Shown here in pieces: positions 5,934-10,300 of a DNA stretch of 10,300 nucleotides. Under the pieces are notes generated by a model, which worked only from the letters and a program-made list of their open reading frames with translations, was not told the DNA's origin and searched no databases. How positions within the stretch are numbered: the stretch's first letter is position 1; each line of letters starts with the position of its first letter. The stretch lies in the NCBI GenBank assembly GCA_021811225.1, contig JAJZPJ010000092.1, forward strand, positions 1-10,300. Reading direction: 5' to 3'. The DNA is from Pseudomonadota bacterium (lineage in GTDB: Bacteria; Pseudomonadota; Gammaproteobacteria; Burkholderiales; Rhodocyclaceae). A program made the translations under genes and the position numbers.

Positions 5934-7514
5934 ATGCCCCTAGGCGCGGCACATACGACGCAGGAACCGTCCGAGGCACTCTGGCGATCGCTATTCTATT
6001 TCAGCCTCTATCGGATGGTGGTGGCGAGCGTATTCGTGTTCGTCATCTTTGTCTATGGAGGGACCCAGAGCTTCGGCTCCCAGAATCCCCACATATTCGC
6101 CTGGGTCAGCGTCGTCTATCTGATCCTATCCCTGTTCTTTTTTGCTACGCTGAAGCAGGTCAGGCAGCGCACCAATCCCTATCTCTCGGTGCAGGTGACC
6201 GTTGATATCCTGGCGCTGACGCTGCTGATGTACGCCAGCGGCGGCGCAAAGAGCGGGCTGGCTTTCATGCTGCTGGTAGTGCTGGCAGCGGCGGGATTGG
6301 TGGGTCAGGGCAGGCTGACCCTGTTTTACGCGGCCCTGGCGGCTTTGGCGGTACAGATCGAGCAGGCCTATCGGGTTCTGGAGTTCGGCGCCGACCCCTC
6401 GGATTTCGTCAAGGCGGGCATCACCAGCATCGGCTTTTTCGCCACCGCCATCACCGCCCATCTGTTGGCGCGGCGCGTGGTCGCAAATGAGGACTTGGCG
6501 CGCCGCCGCGGCATCGCCCTGAGCGAACAACTGCGGATCAACCGACGCGTCATCCGCGACATGCAAGATGGCGTACTGGTCGTTGATGCCGAAGGCCGGA
6601 TGAACCAGTACAATCCCCAGGCGGAGGCGCTGCTGGGCGTGCGCGCGTCGCCCGAGTTGACTCTCGCGCTGTGTTCCGCCGAGTTGGCTGCCCTCTATGC
6701 ACGCTGGTGCGATCAATCGGTCGAGGCTACGGAAACCTTTCGCGCGCCTGTCAGCGGCCGACTGCTGCGCGCCCGCTTCCTGCCGGCGAGGGAAGGAGGG
6801 AATGCCTTGATCTACCTCGAGGACCTGGATCGGGTGCAGGCACAGGCCCAACAGTTGAAGTTGGCCGCACTCGGGCGACTGACCGCGAATATTGCACACG
6901 AGATCCGCAATCCACTGTCCGCAGTGAGCCATGCCGCCGAATTACTGGCCGAGGAGCAGCGGGGCGAGATGCAGGCACGCCTGATCGGCATCATCAGCGA
7001 CAACACCCAGCGCATCAATCACCTGATCAGCGAGGTATTGGAGTTGGGTCGGCGCGACCGGGCACAACCCGAACTGCTGCGTTTGGCCGAGTTCCTGACC
7101 TCCTTTCTCAACGAGTACGCAGAACACGAGCCGCGGGTGCGTCAGACCATCGCGCTTTCGGTCGCGCCGTCGATGACCCTCGCCTTCGATCGGATGCATC
7201 TCAACCGCGTGCTTTGGAATCTGCTCGGCAATGCGCTGCGCTATTGCCGGGGCGAAGCCGGTAGCATACGCTTCGAGGTGCGGGCATCAGCCAAGCCGGA
7301 TCGCACCGAGTTGCATATCATTGACGATGGTTCTGGACTCGAGCCCTCGTTGCGCGTCCAGGTGTTTGAACCGTTCTTCACCACCCACCGCGGCGGCACC
7401 GGTCTTGGCCTCTATATCGCCCGCGAGTTGTGTGAGGCCAACGGCGCAGTCTTGGAAGTGCTCGACAATGCGCCGGGCGCGCATTTTTGCATCAGAGGAG
7501 CTGCATCTCAGTGA
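5934..7514 (+). CDS. pilS: PilS-like membrane sensor histidine kinase
   Basis: A 526-residue inner-membrane kinase that would phosphorylate the regulator encoded next. About six hydrophobic segments (roughly 19-41, 54-72, 84-102, 108-125, 127-143, 160-179) form a PilS-type membrane domain without a large periplasmic part. A PAS-like region follows (about 205-300, MQDGVLVVDAEGRMNQYNPQAE). HisKA has the phospho-accepting H322 in NIAHEIRNPLS. The ATPase part has N-box NLLGNALRY at 429-437, DDGSGLE, FEPFFTT and GGTGLGL at 487-493, so all catalytic motifs are intact. The frame is open back to a TTG at 5895, but the ATG at 5934 is preferred because it follows the previous stop by seven bases. The stop overlaps the next start (GTGA). 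PilS controls type IV pilin in other bacteria, but no pilin gene is in the window, so the target is unproven. Confidence 0.88.
   Translation: MPLGAAHTTQEPSEALWRSLFYFSLYRMVVASVFVFVIFVYGGTQSFGSQNPHIFAWVSVVYLILSLFFFATLKQVRQRTNPYLSVQVTVDILALTLLMYASGGAKSGLAFMLLVVLAAAGLVGQGRLTLFYAALAALAVQIEQAYRVLEFGADPSDFVKAGITSIGFFATAITAHLLARRVVANEDLARRRGIALSEQLRINRRVIRDMQDGVLVVDAEGRMNQYNPQAEALLGVRASPELTLALCSAELAALYARWCDQSVEATETFRAPVSGRLLRARFLPAREGGNALIYLEDLDRVQAQAQQLKLAALGRLTANIAHEIRNPLSAVSHAAELLAEEQRGEMQARLIGIISDNTQRINHLISEVLELGRRDRAQPELLRLAEFLTSFLNEYAEHEPRVRQTIALSVAPSMTLAFDRMHLNRVLWNLLGNALRYCRGEAGSIRFEVRASAKPDRTELHIIDDGSGLEPSLRVQVFEPFFTTHRGGTGLGLYIARELCEANGAVLEVLDNAPGAHFCIRGAASQ
7494..7513 (+). promoter_or_regulatory. 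Ribosome site and GTGA stop/start overlap that set the pilR-like start
   Basis: AGAGGAG at 7494-7500 is a strong Shine-Dalgarno sequence inside the end of the kinase gene. Ten bases later, GTG at 7511 overlaps the kinase stop TGA at 7512-7514. This favours a GTG start and translational coupling over the ATG at 7541, which has only GGGGCG in front of it. Confidence 0.6.
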
Positions 7515-8866
7515 AACGCGAACGCAGAACCCGGGGCGAAATGGTGCGTGTCCTGGTCGTCGATGACGAGGCTGATATTCGCGAGCTGCTCGATTTGACG
7601 CTGGCGCGCATGGGGCTGGCCGCCGATTGCGCCGGCTCGGTCCGCGAAGCCAAAGAGTTGCTGGCCTACGGCCACTACAAATTGTGCCTGACCGACATGC
7701 GCTTGCCCGATGGCGCAGGAGTCGACCTGGTGCGCCACATAGGCGAGCATTGTCGCGATCTGCCGGTTGCGGTGATCACCGCTTATGGCAGCATGGAGAA
7801 CGCCGTTTCGGCGCTCAAGGCGGGTGCCTTCGATTATCTGGCAAAGCCGGTGTCGCTGGAACAGTTGCGTGCCTTGGTCAAGTCTGCCTTGGAGTTGCCG
7901 CAACGCGCCGAGGCCGGGACTATTTCATCCGCCCGGTCGTTGCTGGGAGAGTCCGCGGCCATAAGCCAGGCACGCGACATGATCGAACGCGTATCCCGCA
8001 GCCAGGCGCCAGTCTATGTTTCGGGCGCGTCGGGCAGCGGCAAGGAACTGGCGGCGCGCCTGATCCATAGCCTCGGAGCACGTCGCGAACATCCCTTCGT
8101 CGCCGTCAATTGTGGCGCGATTCCCGAGAATCTGATGGAAAGCGAGTTCTTCGGCTACCGCAAGGGCGCGTTCACCGGCGCCGAGGCCGATCGCCCCGGC
8201 TTCTTCCAGGCAGCAGATGGCGGTACGCTATTCCTGGACGAGGTGGCCGATCTGCCCTTGATGATGCAGGTCAAACTGCTGCGCGTGGTCCAGGAAAAGC
8301 GGGTCCGCAGAATTGGCTCCACGGCCGAGGAGGGCGTCGATGTCCGAATCATTTGCGCCACCCATCATGATCTCAAAACGCTGGTGGAGCAGGGCAGGTT
8401 TCGCCAGGATCTTTTCTATCGGCTCAATGTTCTCGAGTTGGTGATGCCTTCCCTGTGCGAATGCCGGGAAGACGTCCCGCTCCTCGCCCGGAGCATTCTC
8501 GACCGGCTTGCCGCTGCCAGCGGTGCGACACCGCCGATGCTGACGCCGGCGGCTCTGTCGGCCCTCTGCGCTTATCCCTTTCCGGGCAATGTGCGGGAAC
8601 TGGAGAACGTACTCGAGCGCGCCCTGGCCTTGAGGTTGGGGACCGCTATCGATGTTGCCGACTTGCGTCTGGCACCCATTGCCCAGGGCGAGGACCCGAA
8701 ATACGATCAGGCGCCGCTTCAGGACTACCTCGACCAGGTCGAAAAAAGAGCGATCCTGGAGGCGCTTGCGAAAACCCGTTTCAATCGGACCGCTGCGGCC
8801 AAACTGCTCGGCGTGACCTTCCGTTCCCTGCGCTATCGCATGGAGCGCCTCGGTCTCAATGAATGA
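7511..8866 (+). CDS. pilR: PilR-like sigma-54-dependent response regulator
   Basis: A 451-residue NtrC-family activator and the partner of the kinase upstream. The receiver domain (about 12-125) has VVDDE, phospho-acceptor D62 in LTDMRLPDG, T90 in VITAYGS and K112 in DYLAKPV. The AAA+ domain (about 144-385) has Walker A GASGSGKE at 172-179, the sigma-54 contact loop GAFTGA at 219-224, Walker B GGTLFLDE at 238-245 and NVRELENVLERAL. A Fis-type helix-turn-helix (NRTAAAKLLGVTFRSLRYRM) closes the protein. All catalytic motifs are intact, so it should open sigma-54 promoters. The start is GTG 7511, which overlaps the kinase stop; the ATG at 7541 is the alternative (441 aa). The stop overlaps the ampD start by four bases. 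I found no -24/-12 sigma-54 site in the gaps of this window, so its targets are probably elsewhere. Confidence 0.9.
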   Translation: MKRERRTRGEMVRVLVVDDEADIRELLDLTLARMGLAADCAGSVREAKELLAYGHYKLCLTDMRLPDGAGVDLVRHIGEHCRDLPVAVITAYGSMENAVSALKAGAFDYLAKPVSLEQLRALVKSALELPQRAEAGTISSARSLLGESAAISQARDMIERVSRSQAPVYVSGASGSGKELAARLIHSLGARREHPFVAVNCGAIPENLMESEFFGYRKGAFTGAEADRPGFFQAADGGTLFLDEVADLPLMMQVKLLRVVQEKRVRRIGSTAEEGVDVRIICATHHDLKTLVEQGRFRQDLFYRLNVLELVMPSLCECREDVPLLARSILDRLAAASGATPPMLTPAALSALCAYPFPGNVRELENVLERALALRLGTAIDVADLRLAPIAQGEDPKYDQAPLQDYLDQVEKRAILEALAKTRFNRTAAAKLLGVTFRSLRYRMERLGLNE

Positions 8867-9453
8867 AGACCTTTACCCCAGGTACGGGGCCATCCCCGGC
8901 GGAGGTGCTCGATCCCGACGGGCTGTTGCCCGGCACCCACTACGTTCCGTCCCCCAACTGCGACGAGCGTCCGACCGGCGAGGCGATCTGCCTGATCGTC
9001 GTGCACGCCATCAGTCTGCCGCCGGGAGAGTTCGGCGGCGATGCCATCCTGCGCTTGTTTACCAACCGCCTCGATCCGGCTGCCCATCCCTATTACCGTA
9101 CCATCGACGAGCTGCGGGTGTCGGCGCATTTTCTGATCGCCCGCGATGGTACGGCCACCCAGTTCGTCCGGTGCGATCAGCGCGCCTGGCACGCCGGACT
9201 GTCCAATTGGCGTGGGCGCGAGCGCTGCAACGACTTCTCCATCGGCATCGAACTGGAAGGCTGTGACGAGCGGCCGTTCGAGGATGCCCAGTATCGGGTG
9301 CTGGCACAATTGATCCGCGCATTGAAGCGGCGTTACGAGATCACAGAGGTGCTGGGACACGAGGACATTGCGCCCGGTCGCAAGACCGATCCGGGGCCCC
9401 ATTTCGACTGGACTCTTCTGTCCGGGCTCCTTTCCGACGATGCCGGAGCGTGA
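8863..9453 (+). CDS. ampD: 1,6-anhydro-N-acetylmuramyl-L-alanine amidase (AmpD)
   Basis: Cytosolic zinc amidase that removes the peptide from 1,6-anhydroMurNAc-peptides during cell-wall recycling. Where AmpR/AmpC exists, loss of AmpD raises beta-lactamase expression. The 196-residue protein closely follows E. coli AmpD: YVPSPNCDERP, VVHAISLPPGEFGGD, LRVSAHFLIARDGT, RAWHAGLS, GRERCNDFSIGIELEG and LGHEDIAPGRKTDPGPHFDW. The predicted zinc ligands H48, H166 and D176 are present, as are the catalytic residues E130 and K174. There is no signal peptide, which fits AmpD and not the exported AmiD type. The start codon overlaps the regulator's stop as ATGA, so the gene is probably translationally coupled to the two-component genes. 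Confidence 0.96.
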   Translation: MKTFTPGTGPSPAEVLDPDGLLPGTHYVPSPNCDERPTGEAICLIVVHAISLPPGEFGGDAILRLFTNRLDPAAHPYYRTIDELRVSAHFLIARDGTATQFVRCDQRAWHAGLSNWRGRERCNDFSIGIELEGCDERPFEDAQYRVLAQLIRALKRRYEITEVLGHEDIAPGRKTDPGPHFDWTLLSGLLSDDAGA

Positions 9454-9481
9454 CCAGCCTCCCACTCGCTCATCGGAACAC

Positions 9482-9499
9482 TTTCCGGCGACGCGGAAA
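9482..9499 (+). other. Small hairpin after ampD
   Basis: TTTCCG (9482-9487) and CGGAAA (9494-9499) form a 6-bp stem with a six-base loop, 28 bases after the ampD stop. It is followed by ATTACACC and not by a T-run, so it is a weak terminator candidate at best. Confidence 0.3.
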
Positions 9500-9523
9500 A
9501 TTACACCCAGCATAAGATATTTC

Positions 9524-9552
9524 TTGCAAGTTTTATTTTGAACCACTAGAAT
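9524..9552 (+). promoter_or_regulatory. Candidate sigma-70 promoter downstream of ampD
   Basis: TTGCAA at 9524-9529 is followed after 17 bases by TAGAAT at 9547-9552, in an unusually AT-rich patch (about 9504-9555) within GC-rich surroundings. The -35 box matches four and the -10 box five of six consensus bases. The predicted start is near 9559. It would drive the doubtful small ORF at 9665 and perhaps a long leader transcript towards the histone H1-like gene. Confidence 0.45.
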
Positions 9553-9575
9553 TAGTCGGAGGAAGTCGTCGGCAT

Positions 9576-9587
9576 ACTATATATAGT
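9576..9587. repeat. Perfect 12-bp palindrome ACTATATATAGT
   Basis: This self-complementary AT sequence lies just after the predicted start site of the candidate promoter at 9524-9552. It could be an operator for a dimeric repressor. It also contains TATAGT, a -10-like hexamer, but no -35 box stands at the right distance. The symmetry is seen; the role is inference. Confidence 0.35.
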
Positions 9588-9664
9588 GGGTCGGCTCGAT
9601 TCGGCGAAACGTGAGGGACATGAATTCTTGCGGCGGCTTCCGGAACAACAACAGGAGACGCTCA

Positions 9665-10051
9665 ATGCAGTTAGCCTCGGATGCTGCCCCCAAGCCCCCA
9701 CCGCTTGATTGCGTTTTCGAAGCCGCCTCTGCTCTTCCCTCCTCAACCGTCTTTTTTAGGCGGCCCCCTCAGTTTCCCCAGTTTCCGATTCCGACCGATT
9801 TCGACGGTTTTGACATTGCCGCCAGCCGCAAGGGCGGTGGCGGCGTGTCCACTATGGACAGCACCGTAATCTGGCCGCGGCGCTCACTATTTCCCGGTAG
9901 CAGCAGAACCGAATTCACGAACAAGCTCTGGACTGAATGTCCCTCGGCCCATCACCCCGTGCGGCGATGGAAGAACGAGTGTAAGGGATTCATTGACTGC
10001 GGTTCTTCGCAGCCTTGGATGATTCGCGCTGGTCGAGGCGGATTGCAATAG
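9665..10051 (+). CDS. Doubtful small ORF, hypothetical protein
   Basis: An open frame of 128 codons from ATG 9665, which I do not recognise. AGGAGA stands seven bases before this ATG, and a candidate sigma-70 promoter lies about 105 bases upstream of the SD-ATG region; these are the main arguments for a gene. The frame continues upstream to ATG 9620 and GTG 9611, where ribosome sites are poorer. The product is rich in proline and phenylalanine near residues 24-50 (FFRRPPQFPQFPIP), has a run of glycines, five cysteines and several tryptophans, and lacks a signal peptide or membrane helix. By a rough hand count about 60 percent of third codon positions are G or C, lower than I would expect beside the neighbouring genes. 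It may instead be a non-coding leader region or a decayed gene. Confidence 0.28.
   Translation: MQLASDAAPKPPPLDCVFEAASALPSSTVFFRRPPQFPQFPIPTDFDGFDIAASRKGGGGVSTMDSTVIWPRRSLFPGSSRTEFTNKLWTECPSAHHPVRRWKNECKGFIDCGSSQPWMIRAGRGGLQ
9818..9844 (+). other. Strong GC hairpin inside the doubtful ORF
   Basis: GCCGCCA (9818-9824) pairs with TGGCGGC (9838-9844), and CCGC (9826-9829) with GCGG (9834-9837), leaving one bulged G and an AAGG loop. The 11-bp stem lies in the middle of the 9665 frame, where it encodes Ala/Arg/Gly residues. No T-run follows, so it is not an intrinsic terminator. Confidence 0.4.
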
Positions 10052-10072
10052 TGGGTGTTTCATTCCTTTAAA
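10043..10072 (+). promoter_or_regulatory. Candidate promoter of the histone H1-like gene
   Basis: TTGCAA at 10043-10048 is followed after 18 bases by TTTAAA at 10067-10072, four of six consensus matches each. It lies at the very end of the doubtful ORF and would leave only about 15 bases of leader before the ATG at 10094. The match is modest; transcription could equally begin at the stronger candidate near 9524. Confidence 0.3.
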
Positions 10073-10093
10073 TTAGACTTAAGGAGATTCAAG

Positions 10094-10300
10094 ATGGCTA
10101 TTGCCAAAGCCAAGAAGCCTGCTGCCAAGAAGCCGGCGGTGAAGAAGGTTGCCGCCAAGAAGCCGGCGGCGAAGAAGGTCGCCGCCAAGAAGCCGGCGGC
10201 GAAGAAGGTCGCCGCCAAGAAGCCGGCGGCGAAGAAGGTCGCCGCCAAGAAGCCGGCGGTGAAGAAGGTCGCCGCCAAGAAGCCGGCGGTGAAGAAGGTT
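10094..10300 (+). CDS. Histone H1-like Lys/Ala/Pro repeat protein, 5' part (runs off the window)
   Basis: The first 69 codons begin MAIAKAKKPAAKKPAVKKV and continue as a ten-residue repeat AAKKPA[A/V]KKV. This is the composition of the C-terminal-tail type of eukaryotic histone H1 and of bacterial H1-like proteins such as those of Bordetella, Chlamydia HctB and Pseudomonas AlgP. Such proteins bind DNA non-specifically through lysines and can compact the nucleoid. AAGGAG at 10081-10086, seven bases before the ATG, is a near-perfect ribosome site. There is no signal peptide. The frame is still open at the window end, so length and any globular domain are unknown. Coding sense is clear because base changes between repeat units are silent or Ala/Val only. 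The long minus-strand frame through the same repeats is a shadow. Confidence 0.85.
   Translation, partial: MAIAKAKKPAAKKPAVKKVAAKKPAAKKVAAKKPAAKKVAAKKPAAKKVAAKKPAVKKVAAKKPAVKKV
10121..10300 (+). repeat. Six consecutive 30-bp tandem repeats within the histone H1-like gene
   Basis: Units begin at 10121, 10151, 10181, 10211, 10241 and 10271. Units 2, 3 and 4 are identical. Unit 5 differs by a C-to-T change that gives valine for alanine. Units 1 and 6 carry that valine codon and a GTT in place of GTC at the end, and differ from each other by one silent base. Each unit contains two AAGAAG lysine pairs 15 bases apart, so it is itself a doubled 15-base motif. The array continues past the window edge. 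Confidence 0.95.

Noticed and set aside
6126..6932. A 268-codon minus-strand frame
   Set aside because: It is antisense to the histidine kinase and has Gln/His-rich composition typical of a shadow frame.
8670..8682. TGGCAC followed by TTGC, resembling a sigma-54 promoter
   Set aside because: The GG to GC spacing is eight bases where ten are needed, and it lies inside the regulator coding sequence.
8833..9546. A 237-codon minus-strand frame
   Set aside because: It is antisense to ampD, whose zinc ligands and family motifs are intact.
10060..10278. A minus-strand frame reading ATFFAAGFL repeats, which looks like a membrane protein
   Set aside because: It is the complement of the lysine/alanine repeats. 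The plus frame has the ribosome site and start, and substitutions fall in its silent positions.

Overview
The window looks like chromosomal DNA from a GC-rich betaproteobacterium, possibly of Rhodocyclales type; the order is an inference from gene order and protein character, not from a search. The pointers are the minus-strand block rplU-rpmA-obgE-proB beside the 3' end of an rRNA operon, ispB divergent from rplU and followed by tRNA-Pro, a PilS/PilR-like two-component pair followed directly by ampD, and a lysine/alanine repeat histone H1-like protein.

Layout. Positions 1-125 hold the 3' part of a 5S rRNA gene and its terminator, reading rightward. Positions 186-3010 carry four minus-strand housekeeping genes transcribed in the order rplU (L21), rpmA (L27), obgE (ribosome-assembly GTPase), proB (glutamate 5-kinase). 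A clear sigma-70 promoter lies before rplU and an intrinsic terminator lies between rpmA and obgE. From 3090 rightward come an ispB promoter, ispB (polyprenyl diphosphate synthase for the quinone side chain) and tRNA-Pro(CGG). After a gene-free gap there are an OsmC-family redox protein and a CspA-type cold-shock protein. After a second gap of about 355 bases comes a tightly packed cluster: a PP0621-type small membrane zinc-ribbon-like protein, a PilS-like six-TM histidine kinase, a PilR-like sigma-54 activator and AmpD. These last three genes are joined by 1-4 base stop/start overlaps. The right end (9454-10093) has a candidate promoter, a 12-bp AT palindrome and one doubtful small ORF. It leads into the start of a histone H1-like gene made of 30-bp tandem repeats that runs off the window.

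Working together: rplU-rpmA-obgE couples 50S ribosomal proteins to a 50S assembly factor, with proline synthesis (proB) as a passenger. The kinase, regulator and AmpD genes look translationally coupled, which would place a peptidoglycan-recycling amidase under the same expression as a surface/pilus-type regulatory pair. Most of the window is ordinary core genome. I do not see a defence system, CRISPR array, mobile element or a clearly new multi-gene system. The least explained parts are the 9454-10093 region with the repeat gene after it, and the small PP0621-type protein.
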